Below, piece after piece: positions 1-9,188 of a stretch of DNA of 45,475 nucleotides. The notes below the pieces were generated by a model. That model saw only the letters and a list, made by a program, of their open reading frames with translations, had not been told where the DNA came from and did not search any database. The translations under genes were made by a program, and so were the position numbers. Source of the stretch: Clostridia bacterium (GTDB lineage Bacteria > Bacillota_A > Clostridia > Christensenellales > Borkfalkiaceae). The stretch's first letter is position 1. Each line of letters starts with the position of its first letter. Location of the stretch: NCBI GenBank assembly GCA_017462825.1, contig JAFTQI010000036.1, forward strand, positions 1 through 45,475, given 5' to 3'.

Positions 1-71
1 ATGTAGTTGTTAGTCTTTGACTAAAACAAAAAAGTTGTATGTATGCTGCGGAAACGCAGAGTATATAACCA
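1..71 (+). other. rRNA operon spacer before 5S rRNA
   Basis: There is no open frame of note here. A small hairpin (CTGCG 46-50, GAAA tetraloop, CGCAG 55-59) sits just ahead of the 5S gene and could be part of the precursor processing structure. I infer that the 23S gene lies left of the window edge; the sequence itself does not show it. Confidence 0.45.
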
Positions 72-187
<116 letters not shown>

Positions 188-193
188 TTCAAT

Positions 194-230
194 AGCCCCG
201 TTCGCAAGAACGGGGCTTATTCTTTCCTTT
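194..230 (+). terminator. rRNA operon terminator
   Basis: A perfect 10-bp stem (AGCCCCGTTC 194-203 with GAACGGGGCT 208-217) closes a GCAA tetraloop. It is followed by a T-rich tract. It lies 6 nt past the 5S gene. Confidence 0.93.
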
Positions 231-347
231 ATTTGCTTAAAATACTATCCTATATAATATACAGTTTGAAACAATTATCTTTCCTATTTCATATATTGAA
301 TAATGGGGGGCTGCCCCTAATTCATAAGAAATACGGGGGATAAAATT

Positions 348-1100
348 ATGCAATATATCGGTTTTGTCGCGCTTTCTGCGTTGTTTGTATTCTTTACAAC
401 GGCGTTGGGCGCGGCTTTTATTTATATCTTTAAGAGCCAGGAATCAGGTAAAATCGGTGCATTTTTTTTAGGAACGGCGTCGGGGATTATGCTCGCATCG
501 TCGATTTGGTCGCTTTTGTTGCCGTCAATCGAGCAGGCGCAAGAAAACTGGGGAAAACTTTCTTTTATGCCAGCGGCGATTGGATTACTCTTTGGCGGAA
601 TGGTATTGTTACTGTTAGAATATTTTGCTGATTATAGGGCAAAAGGGGCAAATAACTCCCTTTTTTTCTCCGTTACACTCCATAATATACCCGAAGGGCT
701 TGCCGTAGGTTTTGCTTTGGGCGTGGCGCATGCAATCGGAACGACGGAGGCGTACGTGGCAGCGTTTGGGCTTGCAGTAGGGGTAGGATTGCAAAATATT
801 CCCGAAGGCTTTGCGGTTGCATTGCCGATATATTTGCAATCAGGCGACAAAAATAAGGCGGTTTCCTATGGGATATATAGCGGTTTACCCGAGCCGTTTT
901 GCGTAGTATTGGGCGCATTACTCTCCTCGAAATTGCGTTCCTTTCAACCATGGTTGCTTGCTTTTGCCGCAGGAGCGATGATTTTTGTCGTTGTTAAAGA
1001 GTTGATTCCTCAAGCCCAGGAACGCTACAAAAATTATGGGAGCGTTGGAGCGCTTATTGGATTTGTGATTATGATGGCGTTGGACGTTGCTTTCGGTTAA
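348..1100 (+). CDS. ZIP family divalent metal transporter
   Basis: A 250-residue membrane protein of the ZIP (ZupT/GufA-like) family, which brings Zn2+ or other divalent metals into the cytoplasm. Two signature metal-site helices are plain: HNIPEG at residues 112-117 and QNIPEG at 149-154, each followed by a small-residue helix, and a late VVVKELIPQA helix. Hydrophobic segments cover nearly the whole chain and the length suits the bacterial family. The ATG follows a purine-rich GGGGGA site by 7 nt. It is a single gene between the rRNA terminator and a lipoprotein with its own promoter. A possible -10 (TATAAT, 253-258) lies upstream but lacks a good -35. The metal cannot be read from sequence; ZIP proteins are often broad. 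Confidence 0.88.
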   Translation: MQYIGFVALSALFVFFTTALGAAFIYIFKSQESGKIGAFFLGTASGIMLASSIWSLLLPSIEQAQENWGKLSFMPAAIGLLFGGMVLLLLEYFADYRAKGANNSLFFSVTLHNIPEGLAVGFALGVAHAIGTTEAYVAAFGLAVGVGLQNIPEGFAVALPIYLQSGDKNKAVSYGIYSGLPEPFCVVLGALLSSKLRSFQPWLLAFAAGAMIFVVVKELIPQAQERYKNYGSVGALIGFVIMMALDVAFG

Positions 1101-1135
1101 TTTTCCTTTCCCTTGAACTTTTTTTCGGAAAATTA

Positions 1136-1164
1136 TTGACGAAACAAAAAAAGTGTGATATGAT
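1136..1164 (+). promoter_or_regulatory. sigma-A type promoter of the InlB-repeat lipoprotein
   Basis: TTGACG (1136-1141), 17-nt spacer, TATGAT (1159-1164). It leaves a leader of about 40 nt before the ATG at 1211. Confidence 0.85.
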
Positions 1165-1210
1165 ATTGTTGTCTATTATAGATAAATAGCCTAGGAAGGA
1201 TTTAATCGCA

Positions 1211-3022
1211 ATGAGAAAAATTTTAATGCTTGTTTTGAGTGTTGTAATGGCGGCAGGCTTTATGGCTGGCTGTAGAATATTAGATGATTACACCGCCTCG
1301 AACAGCGATTCGTCTACGACGAGCCAAGGCAGTTCGGTAACGCCTAGCGAAAAAACGTTCACGGTCACCTTTAAGCAAGACGGGTGCGCGGACGTTGTCA
1401 AAGAAGTGAAAGAAGGAGAAACTTTGACGGACGTTCCTAGACCTGCTGAAAAAATAGGCTACACGGTAACGTGGGATCAAACGGACTTTACGAATATTAA
1501 AGATAACATTAAAGTTACGGCAATCGAAAAAGCGAATAAATATACTGTTACCTACGATGCAAAGGGCGGTAGTGTAACACCTGAAACGCAGGAAGTGGTC
1601 TTCGACGAAAAGACGACGCTTGCAACGCCTCAAAAGCAAGACTACGTATTTCTTGGCTGGACGTATAAAGGTGCGGCGGTTGTAGACGGCGCAAAGTGGT
1701 CGATTGCGGATAACGTAAAGCTTGAGGCAACCTGGCAAGACGCTCGTCCTACCTACAAAGTAACCTTCGTTGACGGTTCGCAATCCAAAGTAGTGGACGT
1801 CAAAAAAGGCGAAAGTGTTGCGGACGCAGACGTTCCCCCGTTTGTAGGCAAAACCGGTTATACGGTTGCGTGGAGTGAAACGGATTATACGAATATTCAA
1901 GCGGATATGAGGGTAGAGGCGAATTATAAACCGATTACCTATATCGTAACGTATAATGCGGACGGTTATGAAATAGACGGTAAGACGGTAGAGCTGACCT
2001 ATGACGCGCTTTGTGCGGGATTGGATATGTCGTTGACCAGCGTAGACAAGAATTTCCTTGGTTGGACCTATGTCGGCGTTACTTACACAAGAGAGTCGAC
2101 GTGGAAGGTTGCGGACGTAAACGTTGTATTAGAAGCGGCTTGGGCTCCTAAAGATCAAATTGTTATCACGTTCACGGACACGGACGGTTCGTTGATCACG
2201 AAGACGGTTTATGAAGGCGCTGATTTGACGGATATCCCCAAGCCTAAAGATAAGCCTGGCTACGCGGTTGATAAAGACAACTGGTACGTAGACGAAGCAT
2301 GCACGACGATAGCAACGTTTACGAACATACAAGAAAAAGTAACCGTTTATGCGAAAGCAACAGCAAACAAATATACGATTTCCTATAACGCAAACGGCGG
2401 TAGCGTGGCGAATCCTACGCAGGAAGTATATTATGATGAAACGTATACATTGGAAACGCCTACGCATGAAAAATCCTATATGCGTTTCGACGGTTGGAAA
2501 GAAGATGTAAACGGAAATCTCATCACGAGTGGTACGTGGAAGACGGATGGCAATATTAGCTTGACGGCGCAGTGGACGGATACGCGTGCGGTCTATACAA
2601 TCTCCTTTGTACAGGCGGGGAAAGAAAAGAAGACGTTTACGGTCAAGCAAGGGGAATCCTTTACGAATATTCCCGATCCCGTAGCAAAAACGGGTTACAC
2701 CGTTACATGGGAAGAAAAAGATCTTACGAACGTACAAGGCAATATCGAAGTGAAAGCGATTGAAATCCCGGATACGTATATGATTACCTTGAAACTTTAC
2801 GACGGCAAGGCAGAAAATGCATACGTTACCTATGGCAATAGCTACGAATTCAAGACCCCTACGCGTACGGGCTATACCTTCCAAGGCTGGAAGTATAACG
2901 GTGAGGACTTCGCCGCAAAGGGTACTTGGAACATTGTTGTAACGAATGAATGCGTTATCGAAGCGCAATGGGAAAAGATTCCCGTGACGGACGATAGCGA
3001 GGAATGGACGGGCAACTACTAA
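1211..3022 (+). CDS. lipoprotein with four tandem InlB-type (Listeria-Bacteroides) repeat units
   Basis: A 603-residue predicted surface lipoprotein. Residues 1-21 form a lipoprotein signal with lipobox MAGC (Cys21), then a Ser/Thr-rich linker to about residue 46. The rest is four bipartite units beginning near residues 49, 181, 316 and 461. Each has a first half (VTF..G, then EGE, then K.GY.V.W, then TNI..N) and a second half of the InlB B-repeat type (YTVTYDAKGG, then GW.Y.G, then W....NV.L.A.W). The second half in unit 4 is degenerate (KLYDG). B-repeats are known as beta-grasp stalks or adhesion modules in surface proteins; no enzymatic domain is seen. The start is supported by AGGAAGGA (1193-1200). 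It is monocistronic, with its own promoter and terminator. Its binding partner is unknown. Confidence 0.82.
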   Translation: MRKILMLVLSVVMAAGFMAGCRILDDYTASNSDSSTTSQGSSVTPSEKTFTVTFKQDGCADVVKEVKEGETLTDVPRPAEKIGYTVTWDQTDFTNIKDNIKVTAIEKANKYTVTYDAKGGSVTPETQEVVFDEKTTLATPQKQDYVFLGWTYKGAAVVDGAKWSIADNVKLEATWQDARPTYKVTFVDGSQSKVVDVKKGESVADADVPPFVGKTGYTVAWSETDYTNIQADMRVEANYKPITYIVTYNADGYEIDGKTVELTYDALCAGLDMSLTSVDKNFLGWTYVGVTYTRESTWKVADVNVVLEAAWAPKDQIVITFTDTDGSLITKTVYEGADLTDIPKPKDKPGYAVDKDNWYVDEACTTIATFTNIQEKVTVYAKATANKYTISYNANGGSVANPTQEVYYDETYTLETPTHEKSYMRFDGWKEDVNGNLITSGTWKTDGNISLTAQWTDTRAVYTISFVQAGKEKKTFTVKQGESFTNIPDPVAKTGYTVTWEEKDLTNVQGNIEVKAIEIPDTYMITLKLYDGKAENAYVTYGNSYEFKTPTRTGYTFQGWKYNGEDFAAKGTWNIVVTNECVIEAQWEKIPVTDDSEEWTGNY

Positions 3023-3047
3023 TTGATGTACATTACAAAACAAGTCA

Positions 3048-3077
3048 AACCCCGCAGACAAACGTCTGCGGGGTTTT
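3048..3077 (+). terminator. terminator after the InlB-repeat lipoprotein
   Basis: A 10-bp perfect stem (CCCCGCAGAC 3050-3059 with GTCTGCGGGG 3064-3073) is flanked by A/T pairs and followed by TTTT. Confidence 0.95.
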
Positions 3078-3203
3078 GTCACGGATTTTTTACCATTTTG
3101 TCGAAAAAACTCGTATTTACTCGAAAGATAATTTACATTTTCATTTCATACCATAAAAGGCAAATATTTTTAAGAAAAAAGTTAATAATTCCACATAAAA
3201 TAC

Positions 3204-3232
3204 TTGACTTGTGGAAAATATTGGTGTAAAAT
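3204..3232 (+). promoter_or_regulatory. sigma-A type promoter of the small membrane protein
   Basis: TTGACT (3204-3209), 17-nt spacer, TAAAAT (3227-3232). The preceding 120 bases are AT-rich and hold no gene. Confidence 0.8.
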
Positions 3233-3298
3233 TGTACAGGTGAAAGGAAATAGATGGAAAAAAATAAGAAATCCTTTCACAAAAAAAGGAGGCTTTTC

Positions 3299-3784
3299 AT
3301 GAAGAAAGTTGTTAAATTTTTACCTTTGATCAGCGCGGTGGTTGGCGTGCTTGCGTTGCTCTCCCTGTTCTTGCCCGTATTTACGACGACGGCGCTTTCG
3401 GGTGAATTGAAAGAATTCCCCGGCTTGGCAGTATTGATTGGGCACACGAAAGAACTTGCGCCCGGTATGAAGGCAAGATTGCTGGACTTCTCGTTTATGT
3501 GGCTGCTTACATATTTATTGACGCTTGTTGGCGTTGTATTCGCGGCGTTGTCTTTTGTGAAGAAGAACAGCATTTTTGTATGGGTAGCAGTAGCATGCTT
3601 TTTGCTTGCAGGTATTTTTTATTTCATGCCTGCGGTATTCGCGCAGCAAGGCGAAGGTTGGTTATTGGCGTTCCCCGGCAAAGTTAAGAAAGTGGCGGAT
3701 CTCGGCGCAGGCGCAATCGTTGCAGGCATCTGCTCGCTCCTTGGTGCTGCAGGTATGGTAGCTTACAAGTTTCTTAACAAGTAA
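3299..3784 (+). CDS. hypothetical four-helix membrane protein
   Basis: I do not recognise this 161-residue protein. It has four probable membrane helices at about residues 6-28, 64-86, 91-111 and 137-157. The loop between helices 1 and 2 (about 29-63) is the longest and carries a hydrophobic patch. There are no Cys pairs or charged catalytic motifs. I chose ATG 3299 over an in-frame ATG at 3254 because a perfect AAGGAGG (3286-3292) sits 6 nt before 3299. It is framed by its own promoter and terminator, so it is expressed alone. The layout recalls small four-TM stress or tetraspan proteins, but no function can be assigned. Confidence 0.75.
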   Translation: MKKVVKFLPLISAVVGVLALLSLFLPVFTTTALSGELKEFPGLAVLIGHTKELAPGMKARLLDFSFMWLLTYLLTLVGVVFAALSFVKKNSIFVWVAVACFLLAGIFYFMPAVFAQQGEGWLLAFPGKVKKVADLGAGAIVAGICSLLGAAGMVAYKFLNK

Positions 3785-3802
3785 GTAACAACGAAAGATT
3801 AT

Positions 3803-3842
3803 AAAAAAGACTCGTAACCTTTTTTGGGTACGAGTCTTTTTT
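3803..3842 (+). terminator. terminator after the small membrane protein
   Basis: The stem GACTCGTA (3809-3816) with TACGAGTC (3829-3836) is extended by A6/T6 pairs and ends in a T run. Confidence 0.92.
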
Positions 3843-3904
3843 ATTGAAAAAAATTTGTTTTTACAATTTTTTAATATTTTATCTACAAAATATTTAATTT
3901 TCTA

Positions 3905-3913
3905 TGTTAAAAT
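3905..3913 (+). promoter_or_regulatory. probable extended -10 promoter of the ABC exporter operon
   Basis: TGtTAAAAT (3905-3913) has the TG extension. No convincing -35 stands 17 nt upstream. It is 29 nt before the first ATG of the operon. Confidence 0.5.
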
Positions 3914-3941
3914 ACGCGTAGCCAATTAGGAGGATTTCTTT

Positions 3942-4856
3942 ATGAGTGTTATCACGGTAGAGAATTTAACGAAAGATTACGGACGCGGTAGGGGTATATA
4001 CAACGTTTCTTTTTGTGTGGAGCAAGGGAAAACGTTGGGTTTTTTAGGACCAAACGGCGCGGGAAAATCTACTACAATGCGACATTTGATGGGTTTTTCC
4101 CGTCCGCAAAGCGGCACGGCGAAAATTTTGGATAAAAACTGCCATACCGAGTATGACGAGATAAAAAAACACGTGGGGTATTTGCCGGGCGAAGTGGCGA
4201 TTCCCGCAGGATTGAACGGCGAAGAATTTATCGATATGATGATGGGCTTGCGGAATTTGCAAGACGATTCTCGGGTAAAGTATCTTTTGGATCGGTTTCA
4301 GCTCAATCCCAATCAAAACGTAAAGAAAATGAGCATTGGTGAAAAAAGAAAGCTTGCAATCGTAGCGGCGTTTATGTTTGATCCCAAAATCCTGCTTTTA
4401 GACGAGCCGACGAGCGGGTTAGACCCCGACATGCAGGAAGTTTTTATCGATTTTATTAAGGAAGAAAAGGAACGTGGTAAAACAATTTTGCTTTCCAGTC
4501 ATATTTTTTCCGAGGTGGAGGCGTTGTGCGATTCAATTGCCATTATAAAAGACGGGAGACTTGTCTCGATTTTAGATGCGGAAGACGTTCGCCACGGGTT
4601 AAGAAAGACCTTAAAGCTGTATTTGTGCTCGGACGCGGAATTTGATGAGTTTATGCGGAATGAAAGTTTTGAAATCGTGGATAGCGACCGTAACGCGCGG
4701 TATATTTCGATTATTATGGAAGATAAGGATACAAACGTGTTTTTAAGTAGAATCGTGCATTATAACTTGTCAAAATACGAAGAAATCACGGTGTCTTTAG
4801 AGGATTATTTCATGCATTTTTACAAGAACACAAAGACGTTTGGAGGGATACGTTAA
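3942..4856 (+). CDS. ABC transporter ATP-binding protein (first of a pair)
   Basis: A 304-residue cytoplasmic ATPase of the ABC-2/BcrA-type exporter group. Walker A GPNGAGKS is at residues 36-43, the signature is MSIGEKRK (about 130-137, Met in place of the usual Leu), Walker B plus D-loop LLLDEPTSGLDP is at about 151-162, and the switch His lies in SSHIF. The last 90 residues form a family-variable accessory domain. AGGAGGA (3928-3934) gives the start. The second ATPase begins 1 nt after the stop, and a permease follows with a 1-base overlap, so the three proteins are very likely made and assembled together. The substrate is unknown; relatives export antibiotics, peptides or lipids. Confidence 0.9.
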   Translation: MSVITVENLTKDYGRGRGIYNVSFCVEQGKTLGFLGPNGAGKSTTMRHLMGFSRPQSGTAKILDKNCHTEYDEIKKHVGYLPGEVAIPAGLNGEEFIDMMMGLRNLQDDSRVKYLLDRFQLNPNQNVKKMSIGEKRKLAIVAAFMFDPKILLLDEPTSGLDPDMQEVFIDFIKEEKERGKTILLSSHIFSEVEALCDSIAIIKDGRLVSILDAEDVRHGLRKTLKLYLCSDAEFDEFMRNESFEIVDSDRNARYISIIMEDKDTNVFLSRIVHYNLSKYEEITVSLEDYFMHFYKNTKTFGGIR

Positions 4857-4857
4857 G

Positions 4858-5763
4858 ATGGAAAACGTGATAACGGTTTCGCATTTGACAAAAGATTACG
4901 GAAACGGGAGAGGAGTTTTTGATTTTGATTTTCAGCTTGAAAAAGGGAAAATCTATGGCTTGGTCGGCACGAACGGTAGCGGTAAAACGACGACTTTGCG
5001 GCATTTGATGGGATTTTTAAAGCCTGACGCGGGCGAGTGTCAGATACTCGGCTATGATTGCTGGAAGGACGCCGCGGAAATCAAAAAGCACGTGTCTTAC
5101 GTACCTGGAGATATCAATTTTCCCGACGTGGGAACGGGCAACGCGTTTTTGAAATTGCAAGCAGAATATTTGGGTATTAAAGATTTAAGCTATACTAATT
5201 ATCTCATTGATTTATTCAAACTCGACACGAGCGCACCCCTTAGAAGAATGTCCAAGGGAATGAAACAGAAAACTGCGTTAGTCGCGTGTTTTATGGCGGA
5301 AAAAGAGGTTATTTTGCTTGACGAACCGTCTACAGGATTAGACCCTTTGATGCGCGACGTGTTGGTCGATTTGGTCAAAGAGCAAAGAAAACAAGGCAGA
5401 ACGGTGTTTATGAGCAGCCATATCTTTAAGGAGTTAGAAGACACTTGCGACGGCGTACTGTTTATTAAAGACGGGAAAATTGTGAACGTTGTAAACCGTA
5501 GCCAGTATGATCCGAATATGGCAAAACAGTATAAAATCGGCTTTGAAACGGTGGAGGATATGGCAAAATTCGCTGCTGTATCGGCGTTCAAGCCGCAAAA
5601 AATCAAAAATCAGTTTCGGCATTTGACCGTCACGGCGACCATGGATAAAATCAACGAACTGTTTAAAGAACTGCAGAATTTTAACGTTCGGTATATCCGC
5701 AATTTACCGTATACGCTCGAATGGTACTATGAAGAAATTATCGTCAAGGGAGGGAGTTTATAA
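4858..5763 (+). CDS. ABC transporter ATP-binding protein (second of a pair)
   Basis: A 301-residue paralogue of the preceding ATPase with the same plan: Walker A GTNGSGKTT at about residues 35-43, signature MSKGMKQK, Walker B VILLDEPSTGLDP, and switch-region SSHIF. Both N-termini share the opening (VITV..LTKDYG.GRG), so the pair looks like a tandem duplication that has since diverged. ATG 4858 is preferred over the TTG at 4840 because GGAGGGA (4842-4848) is 9 nt upstream and overlaps the end of the first gene. With only one permease gene behind them, the two ATPases may form a heterodimer, which is inference. Both nucleotide sites look intact. Confidence 0.9.
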   Translation: MENVITVSHLTKDYGNGRGVFDFDFQLEKGKIYGLVGTNGSGKTTTLRHLMGFLKPDAGECQILGYDCWKDAAEIKKHVSYVPGDINFPDVGTGNAFLKLQAEYLGIKDLSYTNYLIDLFKLDTSAPLRRMSKGMKQKTALVACFMAEKEVILLDEPSTGLDPLMRDVLVDLVKEQRKQGRTVFMSSHIFKELEDTCDGVLFIKDGKIVNVVNRSQYDPNMAKQYKIGFETVEDMAKFAAVSAFKPQKIKNQFRHLTVTATMDKINELFKELQNFNVRYIRNLPYTLEWYYEEIIVKGGSL

Positions 5764-6506
5764 TGTTTTCAAAATCGTTATTTAAGCAATCGGTGAAAGC
5801 GAATTGGAAGATTTGGACGGTTGTAACGGTGATTATGAGTATGCTAGTCGCGCAATTTTGCGCGATGGAAAAGGGGATTATGGATTTGACGACGGTCGTA
5901 TTTTACGGCATGATGTCGATTATTATTCCCACGCTGTACGTGGTAATTTGCGCGAACGGCTTGCTTGCAAAGCAGGTAGACGACGGCTCGATGGCGTACG
6001 TATTATCCTCGCCGACCAAGCGTAGCGCGATTGTGATTACGCAAACGGTATTTATGCTCGGTTCGTTATTCTTGACCTTCTTATCGACGGCAATCGTGCA
6101 TCTCTTGCTCAAACTCATTGTTGGCAGCAACTCCTTGGGGTATGCACAAATCGTGTATTTGAACTTGGCGTCATTTGGCGCGGTAGCGGCGATTAGCGGC
6201 TTTTGCTTTATGTTTTCGGGGATTTTCAATCGCTCGAAAAACTCGATTGGGGCAAGCGGTATGATTGCGGTATTCTTTATCCTTATGTCGATGATGGCGA
6301 TGTTTGGCGGTTTGGGGGATGCTGATTCACCGATGGCGGTGCTTGATTATTTCAAGTATTTCACGATTACGACCCTTTGCGACAACGCGAGCATTTTAGC
6401 AGGCTCGGCGGCTTGGATTTGGAAGCTTTGCGTGTTACTCGGGCTTACGGGTACGCTCTATTCCGTTGGCGCGGTATGGTTTTGCAAAAAGGATTTGCCT
6501 TTGTAA
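5763..6506 (+). CDS. ABC-2 type transporter permease
   Basis: A 247-residue polytopic membrane protein with about six hydrophobic helices: near residues 15-33, 50-68, 95-118, 135-155, 165-185 and 220-240. An ABC-2 style beginning (SLFKQSVKANWKIW) precedes the first helix. Its ATG shares a base with the stop of the second ATPase (taATG), a sign of translational coupling; the ribosome site AGGGAGGG lies in the end of that gene. It is the only membrane subunit in the operon, so a working exporter probably contains two copies of it with the two different ATPases. No substrate clue is visible. It ends at a strong bidirectional terminator shared with leuS. Confidence 0.85.
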   Translation: MFSKSLFKQSVKANWKIWTVVTVIMSMLVAQFCAMEKGIMDLTTVVFYGMMSIIIPTLYVVICANGLLAKQVDDGSMAYVLSSPTKRSAIVITQTVFMLGSLFLTFLSTAIVHLLLKLIVGSNSLGYAQIVYLNLASFGAVAAISGFCFMFSGIFNRSKNSIGASGMIAVFFILMSMMAMFGGLGDADSPMAVLDYFKYFTITTLCDNASILAGSAAWIWKLCVLLGLTGTLYSVGAVWFCKKDLPL

Positions 6507-6525
6507 GAAGATAAGCGGCATAAAA

Positions 6526-6564
6526 AACCGCCCGTCCGAAACATTCGGACGGGCGGTTGATTTT
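6526..6564. terminator. bidirectional terminator between the ABC operon and leuS
   Basis: A perfect 15-bp stem (6526-6540 with 6544-6558, core CCGCCCGTCCG) has an ACA loop. T runs follow on both strands, so it can stop both converging transcripts. Confidence 0.95.
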
Positions 6565-6574
6565 TATTCGTTTT

Positions 6575-9010
6575 TTAGCCGACGATCAAGTTTACGAGGC
6601 GACCTTTGACAATGATACATTTTCTTACCGTCTTGCCTGCGATTTGTTCGGCGATTTCGTCGTACGCGCAAACGGTAGCTTGGATATCCTCGTTGGAAAG
6701 TCCTTCGGGAATCATCATTTTTGCTTTGATTTTGCTGTTGATTTGGATTGCGTATTCCACTTCGTCTTTGATGAGCGCTTGCTCGTCGACAAGGGGATAG
6801 CTTTCTTCAAATACGCTTGCTTTATGTCCGAGCGTTTCCCACAGTTCTTCCGCAAAGTGGGGAATGAAAGGCGCGATCATGCGAATTAAATCTTCCACAC
6901 ATTCCTTATAGAATCCAACGTTCTTATCCGCAACGTCGCTATCGTACTTTTGCATTGCATTGACGTATTCCATCAATCTTGCAATGGAAGTATTGAACGA
7001 GAATTCTTCCACGTCGCGCGTGATGTTCTTGATTGCGTAATGTTTTGCATAGTTCAAGTTCTTTTCCGCGCTCGTAATATCCTTATGTCCGCCCGAAAGC
7101 TCTTTGGATTTGAGTACAAGGCGTTCGATACGGTCGGCAAACTTCGCCACAGACTTAATCCCGTCGTCGCTCCAAGGACCGCCTTCCGTGTAGCTGAAGC
7201 CGAACATCAAATACAAGCGGAACATATCCGAGCCGTATTCTTCAATATAGGTATCAGGGGAAACGACGTTGCCGTGCGATTTCGACATACGGTTGCCGTC
7301 CGGACCGAGAATAATGCCTTGGTGGACCAAGCGTTTGAAGGGTTCGCTGAAATTCACGTAGCCCATATCGCGAAGGGCTTTGGTGATGAAACGCGCATAC
7401 AAAAGGTGCATACAAGCGTGTTCCGAGCCGCCGACGTAAACGTCTACGGGGAGCATTTTATTCGCGTATTCGGGCGTCCAAGCCTGCTTATCGTTGTGCG
7501 CTTCGGGATAACGGAGATAGTACCAGCTCGAGCAAACGAAGGTGTCGAGTGTATCGGGATCGCGCGTTGCTTTGCCGCCGCATTCAGGACAACGGCAGTT
7601 CATAAAGCCTTCGTGCGAAGCGAGGGGGGATTTTCCCGTGGGACGGAATTCTACGTCATAGGGAAGCTTTACAGGCAAATCCTTTTCGGGTACGGGTACG
7701 GTACCGCATTTAGGACAATGAATCATAGGAATCGGCGCGCCCCAGTAACGTTGACGGGAAACCGACCAGTCGCGGAGTCTGTAATTGACTTTCTTGCCTC
7801 CCTTGCCGATCTTGGAAAGGTGCGCCGCAATCGCGTCGCGCGCGTCCTCGCCCGAAAGTCCGTCGAAGCTGCCGCTATTGACAAGGATACCGTCTTCACA
7901 GTAGGGCAAAATAGTCTCGCCGCCTGCTTTTTGAATAACTTGCGTTACGGGCAAACCGTATTTTTTAGCGAATGCATAGTCGCGTTCGTCGTGCGCCGCC
8001 ACCGCCATTACCGCGCCCGTACCGTACGAGAACAGTACGTAGTCGGCAAGATAAATGGGCAATTTTTTGCCTGTCAAGGGATGGATTGCGTATGCGCCCG
8101 AGAAAGTACCGGTCTTTTCGCGCGCGGTGGAAAGACGGTCGATATCGTTTGCTTCCGCCGCATAGCGAACGTACGCGTCGATGTCTTCCGCACGTTCGGG
8201 ATGCGCCGCTTTGAGTTTTTCCACAAGGGGATGCTCGGGGGCGAGTACAACGTAGTTTACGCCGAATACCGTGTCGGGACGGGTGGTGAATACGGTGATG
8301 GTGTCGCCCGTTTCACACTCAAAGTTGATTTCGCAGCCCGTGGACTTACCGATCCAGTTCTTTTGCATGAGTTTGGTCTTTTCGGGCCAGTTCAAGCCGT
8401 CCAAATCAGAAAGAAGTTCTTCCGCGTAATCGGTGATTTTGAAGAACCATTGCGTCATATCCTTGCGGAGCACCACGGAGGAACAACGTTCGCACTTACC
8501 GTCGATAACCTGTTCGTTTGCAAGCACCGTTTCGCAATCAGGACACCAGTTGACGAGCGCGTTCTTGCGATAAGCAAGCCCTTTCTTGTAAAGCTGCAAG
8601 AAAAGCCATTGCGTCCACTTATAATAGTTTTCTTCGCAGGTAACCATTTCTGCCGTCCAATCGAACATTGCGCCCATATTTTTAAGCTGTTGTTCCATTG
8701 TTTCGATGTTCTTTTCGGTGGAATCTTTGGGATGAATACCCGTTTTAATCGCATAGTTTTCCGCGGGCAAACCAAAGGCGTCGAAGCCCATGGGTTGGAA
8801 TACTTCGTAGCCCTGCATTTTCTTAAAACGCGCATAGGAATCGGTAGGACCGTAGTTGTACCAATGCCCTACGTGCAATTTTGCGCCGGAAGGATAAGAG
8901 AACATTTCCAAAACGTAGAGTTTCTTATCCACGTTCTTTTTATTGAAAACGTTGGTCTTATGCTTCTCCCATCTCGCTTGCCATTTGCTTTCCACAGATT
9001 TCATATCCAT
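6575..9010 (-). CDS. leuS: leucyl-tRNA synthetase
   Basis: An 811-residue class I synthetase that charges tRNA-Leu. The HIGH-type motif is HVGH at residues 46-49 and the KMSKS-type loop is RMSKSHGN near residue 574. The CP1 editing domain is present (TTRPDTVFG, then AHDERD with the conserved Asp used in hydrolysis of mischarged tRNA). Two Cys clusters (CPDC..CERC and CPKC..CRCPEC) suggest zinc knuckles. The length matches bacterial LeuRS. The start has GGAGG (9020-9024) 9 nt upstream; a second in-frame ATG two codons later is less well spaced. It is the only protein gene on the minus strand. Its short leader has no room for a T-box, unlike thrS nearby. Confidence 0.98.
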   Translation of the reverse strand: MDMKSVESKWQARWEKHKTNVFNKKNVDKKLYVLEMFSYPSGAKLHVGHWYNYGPTDSYARFKKMQGYEVFQPMGFDAFGLPAENYAIKTGIHPKDSTEKNIETMEQQLKNMGAMFDWTAEMVTCEENYYKWTQWLFLQLYKKGLAYRKNALVNWCPDCETVLANEQVIDGKCERCSSVVLRKDMTQWFFKITDYAEELLSDLDGLNWPEKTKLMQKNWIGKSTGCEINFECETGDTITVFTTRPDTVFGVNYVVLAPEHPLVEKLKAAHPERAEDIDAYVRYAAEANDIDRLSTAREKTGTFSGAYAIHPLTGKKLPIYLADYVLFSYGTGAVMAVAAHDERDYAFAKKYGLPVTQVIQKAGGETILPYCEDGILVNSGSFDGLSGEDARDAIAAHLSKIGKGGKKVNYRLRDWSVSRQRYWGAPIPMIHCPKCGTVPVPEKDLPVKLPYDVEFRPTGKSPLASHEGFMNCRCPECGGKATRDPDTLDTFVCSSWYYLRYPEAHNDKQAWTPEYANKMLPVDVYVGGSEHACMHLLYARFITKALRDMGYVNFSEPFKRLVHQGIILGPDGNRMSKSHGNVVSPDTYIEEYGSDMFRLYLMFGFSYTEGGPWSDDGIKSVAKFADRIERLVLKSKELSGGHKDITSAEKNLNYAKHYAIKNITRDVEEFSFNTSIARLMEYVNAMQKYDSDVADKNVGFYKECVEDLIRMIAPFIPHFAEELWETLGHKASVFEESYPLVDEQALIKDEVEYAIQINSKIKAKMMIPEGLSNEDIQATVCAYDEIAEQIAGKTVRKCIIVKGRLVNLIVG

Positions 9011-9030
9011 GACGTAAAACCTCCGAGTTT

Positions 9031-9050
9031 CTCGCGCTTACTCGCGCGAG
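9031..9050 (-). other. hairpin in the leuS leader next to the ribosome site
   Basis: CTCGCGC (9031-9037) and GCGCGAG (9044-9050) form a GC-rich stem over a 6-nt loop, six bases upstream of the leuS Shine-Dalgarno sequence. It could tune translation; whether it is regulatory is unknown. Confidence 0.45.
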
Positions 9051-9080
9051 CGTATTTTATTATCTATATAATCGACATTT

Positions 9081-9109
9081 ATTATATAGTATTTCGATTT
9101 TTAAGTCAA
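9081..9109 (-). promoter_or_regulatory. sigma-A type promoter of leuS
   Basis: Read on the minus strand: TTGACT (9109-9104), 17-nt spacer, TATAAT (9086-9081). It predicts a transcript start near 9074 and a leader of about 65 nt. Confidence 0.92.
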
Positions 9110-9174
9110 GCAAATATACAGCGTAGGCGGGTAACGATTTTTTCAAAAAGGAATAAATAATTTTGTTTTTACGG

Positions 9175-9182
9175 CATACAAT
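9175..9182 (+). promoter_or_regulatory. possible sporulation sigma factor -10 box before the ytxC-like gene
   Basis: CATACAAT matches the known sigma-E -10 consensus and also fits the sigma-K form. No clear -35 partner is visible, and the box is so close to the GTG at 9189 that the message would be leaderless or start further in. Confidence 0.25.
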
Positions 9183-9188
9183 AACTAT

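Noticed and set aside
253..258. TATAAT before the ZIP transporter as a promoter
   Set aside because: No -35 at a usable distance (TTGCTT is only 14 nt upstream), so it is not listed as a promoter.
3023..3229. 68-codon frame after the InlB-repeat lipoprotein
   Set aside because: It reads through the terminator hairpin and AT-rich promoter DNA; no ribosome site.
6950..9160. 736-codon open frame on the + strand opposite leuS
   Set aside because: It is the antisense shadow of leuS; the minus frame has all LeuRS motifs, a ribosome site and a promoter.
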